Part shown: in pieces, positions 22,384 through 32,488 of the stretch
Layout: each line of letters begins with the position of its first letter
Numbering within the stretch: position 1 is the stretch's first letter
DNA from: Lonsdalea populi
GTDB lineage: Bacteria; Pseudomonadota; Gammaproteobacteria; Enterobacterales; Enterobacteriaceae
DNA: 64,000 nt
Assembly: GCF_015999465.1 (NCBI RefSeq)
Contig: NZ_CP065534.1
Span: 248,001-312,000, forward strand
Reading direction: 5' to 3'
Translations under genes and position numbers: made by a program
The notes under the pieces: generated by a model
Seen by the model: the letters and a program-made list of their open reading frames with translations, nothing else
Databases searched by the model: none
What the model was told of the DNA's origin: nothing

Positions 22384-22531
22384 GTGGCTACTCCTCAATG
22401 GGGGTTGTCCTACTGCCTAATAGTGTAGGGCCAGAGCTTATTTTAACTACGATAACTATCATAAAATTAAATAAATTCTTTAATAACTTTGCTTAATATT
22501 GTGACGTAAAAGTAATAAAAATGTGATATCG

Positions 22532-22547
22532 AGCACAGATTGCGAGG
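22532..22547. promoter_or_regulatory. CRP-cAMP binding site candidate upstream of pckA
   Basis: TGTGATATCGAGCACA matches TGTGA-N6-TCACA with one mismatch. It sits between hslO and pckA, about 150 bp before the pckA start. E. coli pckA is known to be activated by CRP, and crp is in this window. Confidence 0.55.
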
Positions 22548-22570
22548 AAAGGACGCCTGACGGCGCCCTC
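22546..22570 (-). terminator. Weak terminator-like hairpin after hslO
   Basis: On the minus strand GGGCGCC-GTCA-GGCGTCC is followed by TTTCCT. The stem has one G-T pair and the T-run is short, so termination is likely partial at best. Confidence 0.35.
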
Positions 22571-22583
22571 TGGACCGATGGGA

Positions 22584-23456
22584 TTAGTGCCGATGGGTGG
22601 GTGAGGCGGACTGACGAATTTCGCCGATGTCGGCCGCATCGAAGACATAATGGCTACCGCAATAATCGCAATGCATGTCGATGTTGCCGTCCTGCGCCAA
22701 AATATCGTCCACTTCGCTTTCTGACAACGTCAGCAGGGCGTTCTCACAGCGTTCGCGCGAGCAGTGGCAGTGGAAACTCACCGGCTGCGGCTCGTACACC
22801 GTCACCTCCTCCTGATGATACAGGCGGTACAGCACCTCATTGGCCGGCAGAGAAAATAACTCCTCGCCTTTTACGGTCATCGTCAGTTGCGAGAGATGGT
22901 CGAAGTCGTCCCGGCTGCTTTCCTGAGCCGGAAGCACCTGTAGCAGCATACCGGCGGCGCGAGGTTTGCCGTCGTGCTCGCCGGTACGGATAAACAGGCG
23001 CGTCGGCAGCTGTTCTGACTGCTGGAAGTAGTTTTCCAGGCAGGCTGCCAGGGTGTCGCCTTCAAGACCGACGACACCCTGATAGCGCTCGCCTTCGGTC
23101 GGTGTAATGGTGATCACCAGGTAGCCGTTGCCGATCATGTCGTGCAGCGTGCTTTCAGAGGCGAGGTCCCCCTGCAGACGAGCCACGCCGCGCATCTGCT
23201 GCGCGTTATTGCCGTTGATGACGGCCAGCTTCAGCGGACCATCGCCCTGTAGCTGGACCGTGATGTCGCCGCTGAATTTCAGCGTGGCGGTCAGCAGGCA
23301 GGTGGCCACCAGCAGTTCGCCGAGCAGCGTTTGCACTGGCGCCGGGTAGTCGTGATTTTCCAGCACCTGCTGGAGCGTATCGCTGACCGTGACCAGTTCA
23401 CCGCGAACGGCGTGGCTTTCGAACAGGTAACGGTGCAATTGATCGTGTGTGGACAT
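22584..23456 (-). CDS. hslO: Redox-regulated chaperone Hsp33
   Basis: Holdase chaperone activated by oxidation and unfolding. The 290-residue protein ends with the zinc/redox switch: CHCSRERC and, ~30 residues later, [10 protein letters not shown], giving the Cys-X-Cys plus Cys-X2-Cys tetrad. The N-terminal domain begins [16 protein letters not shown] 23456 fits E. coli; the frame extends to 23492 without a homologous sequence. It is downstream of hslR in the same orientation, as in E. coli. Confidence 0.97.
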   Translation of the reverse strand: MSTHDQLHRYLFESHAVRGELVTVSDTLQQVLENHDYPAPVQTLLGELLVATCLLTATLKFSGDITVQLQGDGPLKLAVINGNNAQQMRGVARLQGDLASESTLHDMIGNGYLVITITPTEGERYQGVVGLEGDTLAACLENYFQQSEQLPTRLFIRTGEHDGKPRAAGMLLQVLPAQESSRDDFDHLSQLTMTVKGEELFSLPANEVLYRLYHQEEVTVYEPQPVSFHCHCSRERCENALLTLSESEVDDILAQDGNIDMHCDYCGSHYVFDAADIGEIRQSASPTHRH

Positions 23457-23481
23457 AATATTTTCTCGCGGCGACGGCAGG

Positions 23482-23895
23482 TTATTCCGCATCGCTGTAT
23501 TTAAATTTAATCAAATCCCGGCGCTCTTTCTTATCTGGGCGACGGTCGGGGTGGGGCATGGACAGCGCGTTCATTTTTCTCGCCTGCGCCATTTTTTCCC
23601 GTTTTTCAATACTGACCTCGGTTTCCCGGTACATCGCCTGTGCCTGAGGCGCGGATCGGCGCTGTGCGCCGATCTCCAGGATCACGATGGTGCGTTCGTC
23701 GTTGCCTTGACGTAATTTGAGCTCGGCATTCAGCTCGACCAGTTTGCTGGGCTTGCTGCGCTGACCGTTGTAGTGAACCTTGCCGCCTTCGACCATATCG
23801 CGGGCGACGGCGCGGGTTTTGTAAATACGGGCCGCCCACAGCCACTTATCCAGCCGGACAGCGCTGTTATCTTCATGCTGGCTGGCTTTGCTCAT
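23482..23895 (-). CDS. hslR: Ribosome-associated heat shock protein Hsp15
   Basis: S4-like RNA-binding protein that recycles 50S subunits carrying nascent chains after premature dissociation. The 137-residue protein has the S4 motif [33 protein letters not shown] at the N-terminus, split here in description at KVHYNGQ. The basic C-terminus is [10 protein letters not shown]...[13 protein letters not shown]. It lies between yrfG and hslO, all in one orientation and close together. Confidence 0.96.
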   Translation of the reverse strand: MSKASQHEDNSAVRLDKWLWAARIYKTRAVARDMVEGGKVHYNGQRSKPSKLVELNAELKLRQGNDERTIVILEIGAQRRSAPQAQAMYRETEVSIEKREKMAQARKMNALSMPHPDRRPDKKERRDLIKFKYSDAE

Positions 23896-23904
23896 AAATG
23901 CTCC

Positions 23905-24591
23905 TCAAAAACCAGTTGCGCCTGCGAAGGCGGGGATCAGCGTCCGGTAATCGTTGGTCGCCGGATGGCGATGGAACGTTTTTTCCTCGGGCAAACTGGA
24001 GTCCGGGTTGCTGACGCCCAGACAGTAGCCGATCCCGAACGTTTTGGCCGCATCCAAAATGGGTTCGCTGTCATCAACAAACAAGGTCCGTGCCGGGTCA
24101 AACCCAATCTGAGCCTGTACTGCCTGCCATAAACGCTGATCTTCTTTCGGAAAGCCATAAGTATGGGTGGAAAGTAATAAATCAAGGTGCTGATCGAGTC
24201 CCGTGCGTTCAATTTTGACCGACAGGCTATGCGGATGAGCGTTGGTCAGCAAAACCGTGTGGCGGCCGCTGTCTCTTAACGCTCGGAGAAAAGGCGCGGT
24301 GTCGTCCCGCAGCCGGGCGCGTGAAGCGATGTCTCGCGTCATCTGGCGTATATCGAGATCCAACTGCCGGCTCCAGTAGTCGAGGCAGTACCAGTTGAGC
24401 GTATGCTGGACGGACTGATATTCGTGCGCCATCTGCTGTTTCGCTTCTTCCAACGAGATGCCGCGCCTTTCGCTGAGCGATTGCGGCACCAGTTGCAGCC
24501 AGAAGTAGCTGTCGAAAGCGAGGTCAAGCAAGGTGCCGTCCATGTCCAGCAGCACGGTATCTATCTTGTTCCAATCGAGTTCGGAATTCAT
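23905..24591 (-). CDS. yrfG: GMP/IMP nucleotidase YrfG (HAD superfamily)
   Basis: Purine 5'-nucleotidase of the HAD superfamily in E. coli. The 228-residue protein has HAD motif I (LLDMDGTLLDL), motif II (LLTNAH), the motif III Lys (GFPKEDQ) and motif IV (LFVDDSEPILDAA). Three consecutive start codons (24597, 24594, 24591) follow a GGAG; 24591 gives the best spacing. It ends 10 nt before hslR starts, so yrfG-hslR-hslO is probably one transcript. Confidence 0.93.
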   Translation of the reverse strand: MNSELDWNKIDTVLLDMDGTLLDLAFDSYFWLQLVPQSLSERRGISLEEAKQQMAHEYQSVQHTLNWYCLDYWSRQLDLDIRQMTRDIASRARLRDDTAPFLRALRDSGRHTVLLTNAHPHSLSVKIERTGLDQHLDLLLSTHTYGFPKEDQRLWQAVQAQIGFDPARTLFVDDSEPILDAAKTFGIGYCLGVSNPDSSLPEEKTFHRHPATNDYRTLIPAFAGATGF

Positions 24592-24684
24592 CATCACTCC
24601 GGCAAAGAGGCCATTGCCGCCGGAGGCGGTCGTCAGGCTGAGGGGGGTTCTGTACGCCAGTATACCGGTTTAAGGATAATGATT

Positions 24685-26829
24685 TCACGACGAACGAGAG
24701 GCGCTGCCGTGTAACGCTGGCGCAGCGGAGGTCTCCGGCGCCAGATATCTGGCGTAGTACTGTTGGATATCGGCAATGCGCTGTTTGCTGCGGCGATGTT
24801 TCATGACCAGCTGTACCACGTTGATGATGAACACGCTCGTAAACAGCAGAAGCAGTATGCTGCTGCCGAGGTAGCGCCATAGCGTGACCGCATCGGGTTC
24901 GCTATGAAGGGAAATATGGCGAGTACCGTTGGCATCCAAAGAGATCGCGGTGATCACGCCGCTGGCTTCGAATGATGTGTGCAGCAACATCGCGGACAAA
25001 CGCTGCAGTTCCTGCCACTGTTCCGCCGGTCGATACTCCGTCAATGGCGTCATGGGTTCTGGATGGGTGACGAACTGGTTGCCTTCATCGCTACGGATTA
25101 GGAACCCTGCTGGCGGCGGACTGTTCAACGTATTAGTGGCGTTGCGAAGCTCCTGCAAATAAAAATAGTCCGTAGCATTGTTGACCAACGTATCGAGCGT
25201 TTCGGCACTCACGGGACGCAGGATGACGCTGGTGCCTTTCAGCGCGCCGGAGCTGGCGCGCCGGACCAACACGTTCCAGCTTTTCACGTTGCCGAGGTTA
25301 ATCAGCGCGTTTTTCAAGCGCGTACAATCCTCTTCCTTTTCGCACAAATCTTCGGTTTTCAGCACGATGTCGGAAAAGTCGTTCAGCAGAATCATGCCGG
25401 ACTTCTGGATCGCGCTGGCTAGCGGTGAGCTGGCCCCGTCGCCATTCGTTGGAGGATGTAGCTGATTGTTAACCGTGGCGCGCAAGGCGATGGTTTTTTC
25501 GATGATGTCGGATTCAGGCAGCGGCAGCGGGTCGGCTTTATTCCAGTAAATAGCGGAGCAGTCGAAGGGTTGGAAAGCCGACTCGCTGTGGGGCATGGGG
25601 CCATGATCGACCGGCGGTACGTAACACATGCCGGTGCCGCGCACCTGCAAAGTATCGCCCACATGGAGCGGCATCCGTTCCAGTTCGTCGACCTGTGTGA
25701 CCTTAATGTTATTTGCGCCTTTGATCCAGGCGAGGCTGAGCTTGAGCGGAAGATCGAGCGGAACGTAGCTCAACAGCAGCAGCAGGCTGCACAGCGCGCC
25801 GCAGGCCAGCACTAGATTCTTGCCGCGTTTCTGCAAGGGAAACTGTTTTACCTCATTGTGCAGCGACAGATATTTTCCCTGCCGCACGACCTGCCGGTTC
25901 TGATAGATATCTACATCAGTCTTTTTCCCTAAATCGTGGCCGATATAAGGTTGCCAGTGCGGCGGATAAATCAGATCGATATTGCCGAGGGAAATATTGC
26001 CCAGACGGCTCTGGTTCGATTCGCCGAAGAGCCCCAGACACTGCGGCGTACCATTCAGACAGTGAACGTCCTGCAGCTCTTTTTCCCGGGGTGAACGAAA
26101 CAACTGCCAACAGCTCCATGCGGCCAGCAGAGAGGCGGTGCCAGCTAGCCACGGCAGTACTGCCAGCGGGCTGTTGAGGCTGAAGACCAACAGAAAAAAG
26201 GCGCAGCAAAGCACGGCGGCGTCTTTAAGGCCGCGAGAACGGTGCGTAGCGTACTCTTCCCGCGTTTCCTTCCGCACGGAAAGCAGTTCGGTATGCTCGT
26301 TTTCTTCCGGGAGGATCGAGGCGTTGCCAATCGGCAGTTCGCGGTTGTTTGAGGAATCGCTGTTGTTGATATATTCCGTGATCGAGTGTCCGTTAAGAGA
26401 GATGACCAGCGGCATCGAACGTGTGGTGATCAGCTCGATCTCGTTATTCTGCGTGATGTACTGTTCCCAACTGGGAGGAAGATGAACTTCTTGTGTATCA
26501 ATAAAGTATCGCCATTTATTCGGCGCGTCGGTGCTAAGCCCATAGCGAGTAATGCTGTGCGTGATGGGGTAAACGCGGTTGCTGAGCAAAGAACGCGTCA
26601 GACGCGGGGAAGACGCCGACGCGGTTAGCGGCAGCGTAGTATCAGCATCTTTCGACACCAAATAATGTTCTACAGCCTTGCGTTCCGTTGAGGTCAGCTG
26701 GCGATGTCCAGAGACGACGGGCAGGCGTTTGGCAAAAAGAAAACGACGATACATGCGATAGCCAATGAAACCCCCTACCGCAATCAGACAGGCTAACAAT
26801 ACAGACAATATGATGAGTATTGTACTCAT
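24685..26829 (-). CDS. igaA: Rcs phosphorelay inhibitor IgaA (YrfF)
   Basis: Inner-membrane protein that restrains the Rcs envelope-stress phosphorelay; essential in enteric bacteria with a functional Rcs system. The 714-residue protein has an N-terminal TM (about 4-24), paired TMs near 200-250 and 335-360, a periplasmic domain with conserved cysteines (CDSAIYW-like region, DLCEKEEDC) and a last TM near 640-665. It aligns along all of E. coli YrfF (711). ATG 26829 is the chosen start (MSTILII, as in E. coli). It is divergent from nudE. Confidence 0.95.
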   Translation of the reverse strand: MSTILIILSVLLACLIAVGGFIGYRMYRRFLFAKRLPVVSGHRQLTSTERKAVEHYLVSKDADTTLPLTASASSPRLTRSLLSNRVYPITHSITRYGLSTDAPNKWRYFIDTQEVHLPPSWEQYITQNNEIELITTRSMPLVISLNGHSITEYINNSDSSNNRELPIGNASILPEENEHTELLSVRKETREEYATHRSRGLKDAAVLCCAFFLLVFSLNSPLAVLPWLAGTASLLAAWSCWQLFRSPREKELQDVHCLNGTPQCLGLFGESNQSRLGNISLGNIDLIYPPHWQPYIGHDLGKKTDVDIYQNRQVVRQGKYLSLHNEVKQFPLQKRGKNLVLACGALCSLLLLLSYVPLDLPLKLSLAWIKGANNIKVTQVDELERMPLHVGDTLQVRGTGMCYVPPVDHGPMPHSESAFQPFDCSAIYWNKADPLPLPESDIIEKTIALRATVNNQLHPPTNGDGASSPLASAIQKSGMILLNDFSDIVLKTEDLCEKEEDCTRLKNALINLGNVKSWNVLVRRASSGALKGTSVILRPVSAETLDTLVNNATDYFYLQELRNATNTLNSPPPAGFLIRSDEGNQFVTHPEPMTPLTEYRPAEQWQELQRLSAMLLHTSFEASGVITAISLDANGTRHISLHSEPDAVTLWRYLGSSILLLLFTSVFIINVVQLVMKHRRSKQRIADIQQYYARYLAPETSAAPALHGSASRSS

Positions 26830-27216
26830 ATCATTACCATCCAACAGCGTCAGGTTTCCTCTGTTTTTTTCGGATACTAACAAAGATATATAGGCTATGT
26901 TGCCCCATCTAGCTTTGCTGGCTGCCTTTGCTAACTGAACTTATACATTTTTGTCTTTATCCTTGGATGCTAACAAGGCGAGACATGAACAAAAATGAGG
27001 ATAATCCTATTTTTTTTCTTCGAGGTGCCGCTCTGATTTACATAAGTTAATTTAATGTATTAAGAATGTTACAATGATGTTGTTTTGGTATGATAAAATT
27101 GCAGGCAGCAACGCAATTGCCGCAAAATGCTCGTACCGATTATGCTGTAAAGCGTATCAGCATTTTTCCGACTGTGCGGTCAGCATCAGTCAATTTCCTC
27201 TGTAACCGGGGCTTAT
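26830..27216. other. Divergent igaA-nudE control region
   Basis: This AT-rich 387-bp spacer has no gene. A plausible nudE promoter is listed separately; I see no clear operator. Confidence 0.5.
27117..27146 (+). promoter_or_regulatory. Candidate nudE promoter
   Basis: TTGCCG (27117-27122) and TATGCT (27141-27146) are 18 bp apart and lie ~70 bp upstream of the nudE ATG. Both hexamers match 4 of 6 consensus positions. Confidence 0.4.
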
Positions 27217-27780
27217 ATGGATAATAATCTGCAAAAACCCAAAATTATCGGGGTTAAAACCGTAGCCCGCTCGCGTCTATTTAGTATTGAATCGGTGGAT
27301 CTAGCGTTCAGCAACGGTGAGCGCCGCGTGTATGAACGGATGCGTCCTTCCGGCCGGGAAGCGGTGATGATTGTGCCGATCATCGGCGATGATTTGCTAC
27401 TGATCCGCGAGTACGCGGTAGGGATTGAACAGTATGAGTTGGGCTTTCCCAAAGGGCTGATCGATGCCGGAGAAACGGTATTTGAAGCGGCTAACCGCGA
27501 ATTGAAGGAAGAAGTCGGGTTTGGTGCGGAGCACTTCGAACTGCTGGCGACGTTGACGCTGGCCCCGTCCTATTTTTCCAGCCAGATGAATATCGTGATT
27601 GCCCGTGGACTTTATCCTCAACGCTTACAGGGGGATGAGCCGGAGCCGCTAATTCCGGTACATTGGCCGCAGGCGCAGATGATGTCGCTATTGCAGGCGC
27701 CGGATTTCCGTGAGGCGCGTAATGTCAGCGCGCTGTTCCTGGCGCACACGCACCTTTTCTCCCCGCCCTCTCTGAAATAG
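27217..27780 (+). CDS. nudE: ADP compounds hydrolase NudE
   Basis: Nudix hydrolase acting on ADP-ribose, Ap3A and NADH-type substrates. The 187-residue protein carries a complete Nudix box, GLIDAGETVFEAANRELKEE followed by VGF (Gx5Ex7REUxEExGU). The length matches E. coli NudE (186). It is divergent from igaA and convergent with mrcA. Confidence 0.96.
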   Translation: MDNNLQKPKIIGVKTVARSRLFSIESVDLAFSNGERRVYERMRPSGREAVMIVPIIGDDLLLIREYAVGIEQYELGFPKGLIDAGETVFEAANRELKEEVGFGAEHFELLATLTLAPSYFSSQMNIVIARGLYPQRLQGDEPEPLIPVHWPQAQMMSLLQAPDFREARNVSALFLAHTHLFSPPSLK

Positions 27781-27789
27781 CGACACTTT

Positions 27790-27829
27790 CGATAGGCAGG
27801 CGCGTTGAGTTCAGCGCACCTGCCTATCG
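27790..27829. terminator. Hairpin between convergent nudE and mrcA
   Basis: A perfect 11-bp stem (CGATAGGCAGG / CCTGCCTATCG) with an 18-base loop that can itself pair (CGCG/GCGC) occupies the gap between the two convergent genes. The T-run is weak, but position and stem suggest bidirectional termination. Confidence 0.5.
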
Positions 27830-27834
27830 CGTAG

Positions 27835-30393
27835 TTAAAATAACTCCTCGGATTGACCGCTACCGGCGTCATACAGCGTCGTGCCGGAATCATGGGTCGC
27901 GTGTTCCGTCGGCTGCGTCCCGTCGATGAAGTATTCCTGACGACTATTGCCGCCCCCGTCTGACAACATGCCCGTGCTGCGATCGATGGTGACGGTAGTA
28001 ATGCCCGGTGGCGGTGAGGTCTTCTGCTCCGGTACGCCGTTCAGTGCGACTTTCATGAAGCTATCCCAAGCCGGTTGCGCGCTTTTGGCGCCCCCTTCGT
28101 ATCCGGATATTTGATCGCGGATCGCACCCGAAAGGGTCGAGCGTCCCAGATCGCGACGGTGATCGTCGAAGCCAATCCAGATGGACGTCACAATATTCGG
28201 TCCATAACCGGAGAACCAGGCATCCTTGGAGTTGTTGGTTGTCCCTGTTTTCCCACCGATATCATGGCGTTGCAGCACTTTTCCTGCGCGCCATCCGGTT
28301 CCCATCCAGCCCGGTTCGCCGAAGACATTACTGTTCATGGCATCCTTGATCAAGAAGGCCAGCGGCGTGCTGATGACGTGCGGCGCATACGGCTGATTAG
28401 CCTGTCGTGCCGCCTCCGGCGGAGTAATCGGGTCAGGTTGCGGCGCGGCGTTCGGCTGCGGACGCTCCTGCGACGTTGCAATATTTTCCATTGAGTCTGG
28501 AGAAAGCTCGACCGAACGTTGGGTTTCACCGTAAATGACCGGCAAATTACAGCTGTCGCAGACGATCTTCGGTGTGGCGGCGAACAGCGTATTGCCGAAA
28601 TCATCGACGATCTTGCTGATGAAGTACGGGTCCACCAAATAGCCGCCGTTCGTCATCACCGAATAGCCGCGAACCACCTGTAACGGAGTGAACGCAGCCG
28701 CGCCCAGCGCCAGCGACTCAGTGTGCACGATGTTCTGCTGTGGGAAACCGAAGCGTTCCAGATAGTCGGCCGCGTAGTCCACGCCCATCGCGCGCATCGC
28801 GCGTACCATCACGACGTTTTTCGACTGTCCCAGACCCTGACGAAGCCGGATGGGGCCGTCATACTGCGGTGGGGAGTTCTTCGGGCTCCAGTCGGAACCG
28901 GCACCCGGATCCCAGCGGGTAATCGGGGCGTCGTTGAGCAGGGTGGCGAGCGTCAGCCCTTTGTCCATTGCCGCCGTGTAGAGGAACGGTTTAATGTTCG
29001 ACCCGATCTGGCGTAAGGCCTGAGTGGCGCGGTTGAACTTGCTCTGGTTGAAGTCGAAGCCTCCCACCAACGCCAGCACGGCGCCGTTGTTCGGGTCCAA
29101 AGACACCATCGCGGAATTGACATCGGGCACCTGAGCCAGCCACCACACGTTGTCGACTTTACGCACCCAAATTTGCTGGCCCGCCTGCAGGACGTCCGTC
29201 ACGCGTCGCGGTACGGCGCCCTGTAAATAGTCGGTTTTGAACGGACGTGCCCAGCGTACGGTTTCCAGCGGCAGGACGACTTTTTCGCCAGACGATAGCG
29301 TCGCGGAGGCCTGATCGGCGATAGCGGCTGTGACCACCGCTGGCTGCAGCGGCCCGTAGACCGGCAGTTTTTTCAGGGTTTCAATGATTTTCTTTTCGGG
29401 CCAGGCCGGCATACCGACTTTCCACAGCTCCTGGTCCGCACCGCGGTAACCGTGGCGCATATCGTAGTCGATCACGTTGTTGCGTACAGCTTCATCAGCG
29501 GCCTGCTGAAGTTTGCGGGTGATGGTGGTGTAAACCTTGTAGCCGTCGTTATAGGCGCCGTCACCATAACGTTTCACCATTACCTGACGCACCATCTCTG
29601 CCATGTAAGGCGCGGAGAAGGCGATTTCGGGAGCATGGTAGTCGGCTTCCAACTTCTCGCTTCGCGCCTGATCGTACTGGGGGCGGGTAATGAAGTTTTC
29701 ATCCAGCATACGCGACAAAACAACGTTGCGGCGGGCAAGCGCGCGGTCGTATGAGTAGAGCGGGTTGAAGGTCGAAGGCGCTTTGGGCAGGCCGGCGATC
29801 ATCGCCATTTCTCCCAGCGTAAGCTGATCCACCGTGCGGCCAAAGTAGACTTGAGCCGCCGCGCCGACGCCATAAGCGCGATACCCCAGATAGATCTTAT
29901 TAAGATACAGCTCGAGGATTTCATCCTTCGTCATCATCTGCTCAATGCGGATGGCGAGAAAGACTTCCTTGACCTTCCGCAGCAGGGTGCGCTCAGGACT
30001 CAAGAAAAAGTTACGCGCCAATTGCTGAGTGATGGTGCTCGCGCCTTGGGATGCATGGCCGGATACCAGCGCAATCGACGCCGCGCGCAGGATGCCCTGT
30101 GGGTCGATGCCGTGGTGTTCATAGAAGCGACTGTCTTCAGTCGCGATAAAAGCGTGCACCAGCTCGGGCGGGATCTGGGATAGCTGCAATGGAATACGGC
30201 GTTTCTCGCCGAACTGAGCAATCAGCTCGCCGTCCGCACTGTATACCTGCATTGGGGTTTGCAGACGGATGTCTTTAAGTGTGGCGACATCGGGCAACTG
30301 GGGCTCAATATAGCGATAAAGGCCATAGAGCGAGGCGGCTCCCAGCAGAATGCAAGTTACTGCAAGGATGAATAGATACTTTACGAGCTTCAC
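27835..30393 (-). CDS. mrcA: Penicillin-binding protein 1A, bifunctional transglycosylase/transpeptidase
   Basis: Synthesises and cross-links peptidoglycan at the inner membrane, mainly in cell elongation. The 852-residue protein has an N-terminal anchor (about 6-28), a GT51 domain with catalytic Glu86 (ATEDSRFYEHHG), the OB/ODD region and a transpeptidase with the SxxK nucleophile in GSNIKPFLYT, SKN in GQSKNVV, and KTGTT. It starts with GTG (30393), as E. coli mrcA does. The SD is weak. It is divergent from hofM across 114 bp. Confidence 0.97.
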   Translation of the reverse strand: MKLVKYLFILAVTCILLGAASLYGLYRYIEPQLPDVATLKDIRLQTPMQVYSADGELIAQFGEKRRIPLQLSQIPPELVHAFIATEDSRFYEHHGIDPQGILRAASIALVSGHASQGASTITQQLARNFFLSPERTLLRKVKEVFLAIRIEQMMTKDEILELYLNKIYLGYRAYGVGAAAQVYFGRTVDQLTLGEMAMIAGLPKAPSTFNPLYSYDRALARRNVVLSRMLDENFITRPQYDQARSEKLEADYHAPEIAFSAPYMAEMVRQVMVKRYGDGAYNDGYKVYTTITRKLQQAADEAVRNNVIDYDMRHGYRGADQELWKVGMPAWPEKKIIETLKKLPVYGPLQPAVVTAAIADQASATLSSGEKVVLPLETVRWARPFKTDYLQGAVPRRVTDVLQAGQQIWVRKVDNVWWLAQVPDVNSAMVSLDPNNGAVLALVGGFDFNQSKFNRATQALRQIGSNIKPFLYTAAMDKGLTLATLLNDAPITRWDPGAGSDWSPKNSPPQYDGPIRLRQGLGQSKNVVMVRAMRAMGVDYAADYLERFGFPQQNIVHTESLALGAAAFTPLQVVRGYSVMTNGGYLVDPYFISKIVDDFGNTLFAATPKIVCDSCNLPVIYGETQRSVELSPDSMENIATSQERPQPNAAPQPDPITPPEAARQANQPYAPHVISTPLAFLIKDAMNSNVFGEPGWMGTGWRAGKVLQRHDIGGKTGTTNNSKDAWFSGYGPNIVTSIWIGFDDHRRDLGRSTLSGAIRDQISGYEGGAKSAQPAWDSFMKVALNGVPEQKTSPPPGITTVTIDRSTGMLSDGGGNSRQEYFIDGTQPTEHATHDSGTTLYDAGSGQSEELF

Positions 30394-30507
30394 CTGAGAT
30401 TTTCCATTCAGTAGCGGTTGAATAGTTTATAAGCAATCGGGCGCTAAGTATAAAGGTAAGCCAGCGATGAGGACACGCTCTTTTAGCTGACGATAAGGAG
30501 ATTGAAC

Positions 30508-31368
30508 ATGGCTTACCACATCTGGCGGGTTGGATTGGATATACAAAATGGCGTCGTGCGCGCTCTGGCGGTGCAACGTCGCCGCGGTGGCTGGCAACTG
30601 CGCCACTGGTGGCAATTACCCTTGCCGGGCGATACGTTACGCGCGGGTAGTCTACATGATCCAGACTCACTTTGTGAGGTGCTTCATCAATGGCGGCGGG
30701 AATTACCGCGCTTCATTTCGCTGCGCATCGCGCTGCCGCCAGCGCTGATCTTTCAGCAACGGATGGCGGCTCCCGATCCGCGATTGCGCGAACCGGAACG
30801 CAGCGGATACATCGAAAAGATGGCGTCGCGCGCGCTCCCGGTGAGTCGGGAGGCGTTGGCGCTTGATTATCGCGACGACCCACACACTCCGGACACGGTG
30901 CTGGTGACGGCCGCCAGAAAGACGGCGCTGACGGCGTGGTTGTCCTGTCTGGCTAGCGCTGGTCTATATGCCGACGTGGTGGATATCAGCCCCTGCGCTC
31001 TTCGCTGCGTGGCCCGACAAGTCGGGATTTCACCCCATGCGCCGCTGTTGCACCGCTTCGAGGATAGCTGGCTGTGGATCTCGCCAGTTGGACAGGCGCT
31101 GTACTTTGGTACCTTCACTTCGCAAGACTCCGGGGAGCATGTCTCGTTGCTCGACTCCATCAGCGAGATAGACGAGCGTTTCCCGGCATCAGCGCATTAT
31201 CCGGTCTACCTGAGTTCGTCGGTTTCGAATATGGATATCGGCGAGACGGAACGGCTGATTCCTTGGTCGCCGATGGCGGCGTTTAGCTATCAGCAACCGC
31301 CGTTGCCGGCGGCACCGTCGGCGTTCGCTATCGCAGCCGGATTGGCGCTGCGTCCGGAGGATGACTGA
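30508..31368 (+). CDS. hofM: Type IV pilus-like assembly ATPase-fold protein HofM (PilM/ComA)
   Basis: Actin-like PilM homologue of the DNA-uptake/pilus inner-membrane platform; ComA in Haemophilus. The 286-residue protein starts VGLDIQNGVVRALAV, the phosphate-1-like motif of the fold. AAGGAG lies before ATG 30508. It is the first gene of hofMNOPQ, with stop/start overlap to hofN. In E. coli this operon allows use of external DNA as a nutrient. Confidence 0.88.
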   Translation: MAYHIWRVGLDIQNGVVRALAVQRRRGGWQLRHWWQLPLPGDTLRAGSLHDPDSLCEVLHQWRRELPRFISLRIALPPALIFQQRMAAPDPRLREPERSGYIEKMASRALPVSREALALDYRDDPHTPDTVLVTAARKTALTAWLSCLASAGLYADVVDISPCALRCVARQVGISPHAPLLHRFEDSWLWISPVGQALYFGTFTSQDSGEHVSLLDSISEIDERFPASAHYPVYLSSSVSNMDIGETERLIPWSPMAAFSYQQPPLPAAPSAFAIAAGLALRPEDD

Positions 31369-31943
31369 TGCCGGTGACTAATCTGCTTCCCTGGCGCCGT
31401 CGTCGGCTAATGCGGCGTATTCGCCTTTGGAGCCTGTTCTTGACCGCTCAGCTTGCAATTGCGGCGTTCGTCATCACGGCAGACTACCTGACCTCTAAAA
31501 GACAGCATGCAATGCTGACGCAGCACATGACCCAGTTGCAATCGGTCAGGCAGGCGCATGAAGCGCAGTACCAACGCATCCTCCAAGCTACGCAGCAGCA
31601 GGCGGTTGAACAGGTTCAGCAAACATTAAGCGAGCAGGGGCAGCGCCACAATCGGCGCTATCAGGAATTATTGAAACACCTACCCCGTTTGATGCCGAAG
31701 GCACTGTGGCTGACGGAAATCAGCGACAGTGAACGCGGTTTGCTGCTGTCGGGCATCAGTCATCACTATCAGGCGATTGTCGATTTCTCCAGACGTCTGG
31801 CGGTTCAACCGCTGGCCGCAGTCCCCAAACTTCGGCAAACCCGTCGCCATCCAAAGGAGGCAACTTTATTGGAATTCACGCTGCAATTGGGGGACGCAAA
31901 GAGCGCTCTTGGGACGGCAGCCATTGGGAGAAGAGATAAATGA
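31368..31943 (+). CDS. hofN: HofN (PilN-like) inner-membrane protein
   Basis: A 191-residue bitopic protein with a basic N-terminus (LLPWRRRRLMRRIRLW), one TM (about 20-42), a Gln-rich coiled coil (about 50-100) and a ferredoxin-like C-terminal part, the PilN/ComB architecture. The start overlaps the hofM stop by 1 nt, and the end overlaps hofO by 4 nt. The LLPWR N-terminal motif is the PilM-binding segment in the family. Confidence 0.85.
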   Translation: MPVTNLLPWRRRRLMRRIRLWSLFLTAQLAIAAFVITADYLTSKRQHAMLTQHMTQLQSVRQAHEAQYQRILQATQQQAVEQVQQTLSEQGQRHNRRYQELLKHLPRLMPKALWLTEISDSERGLLLSGISHHYQAIVDFSRRLAVQPLAAVPKLRQTRRHPKEATLLEFTLQLGDAKSALGTAAIGRRDK

Positions 31944-32488
31944 TGCAGGTCTCCCCATTCGTTTGCCGGTGGTTCAGCACCCCGATGCGAACTTTGTTAA
32001 CGACGCAGTGCGGACTGGTTGCGGCGCTTGCGCTGGTGGTTTGGGGCTCGGTAAACGGCGGATTACGCCAGCAAACGGCGCTATTGCAGGAACAGCGGCA
32101 AAGAGAACAGGAGTCGGTCGCAGAGTGGCAGAAAAGGCTGGCAGCGTTGCCTGCTCCGGCCGTTTCGTCACCAAGTTCAGCGACGCGGCCGTTGGCGGAC
32201 AAGCGTTGGGAGTCGGGCATCGGATTACCGACCGAGGCACTGCGTGAATCCGGCGGACAGCTAATCTCCTGGTCTCCGTTGTCTCCAGACGGCAATGAAA
32301 GTGAGGAAAACGGATGGCTGCTGGTCTTTAATGCCGACTACGTGGGCATACGGCGTTTCATTACCCGGCTTAACGCTTCCACGGTCGTTCCCCGTATCGA
32401 TCGACTGCTGATGACGCGGGCAGCGGAGGGCATTCGCACTGAGCTGCTGCTGCGCGCTCCCGTGCCTGAAACGGGAGGGGCGCGATGA
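31940..32488 (+). CDS. hofO: HofO (PilO-like) inner-membrane protein
   Basis: A 182-residue protein with one N-terminal TM (about 20-38) followed by a coiled coil (QQTALLQEQRQREQESVAEW) and a small periplasmic domain, in the PilO/ComC position of the operon. Sequence similarity is low, as usual for this family; the assignment rests on gene order, topology and overlapping junctions with hofN and hofP (4 nt each). Confidence 0.8.
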   Translation: MMQVSPFVCRWFSTPMRTLLTTQCGLVAALALVVWGSVNGGLRQQTALLQEQRQREQESVAEWQKRLAALPAPAVSSPSSATRPLADKRWESGIGLPTEALRESGGQLISWSPLSPDGNESEENGWLLVFNADYVGIRRFITRLNASTVVPRIDRLLMTRAAEGIRTELLLRAPVPETGGAR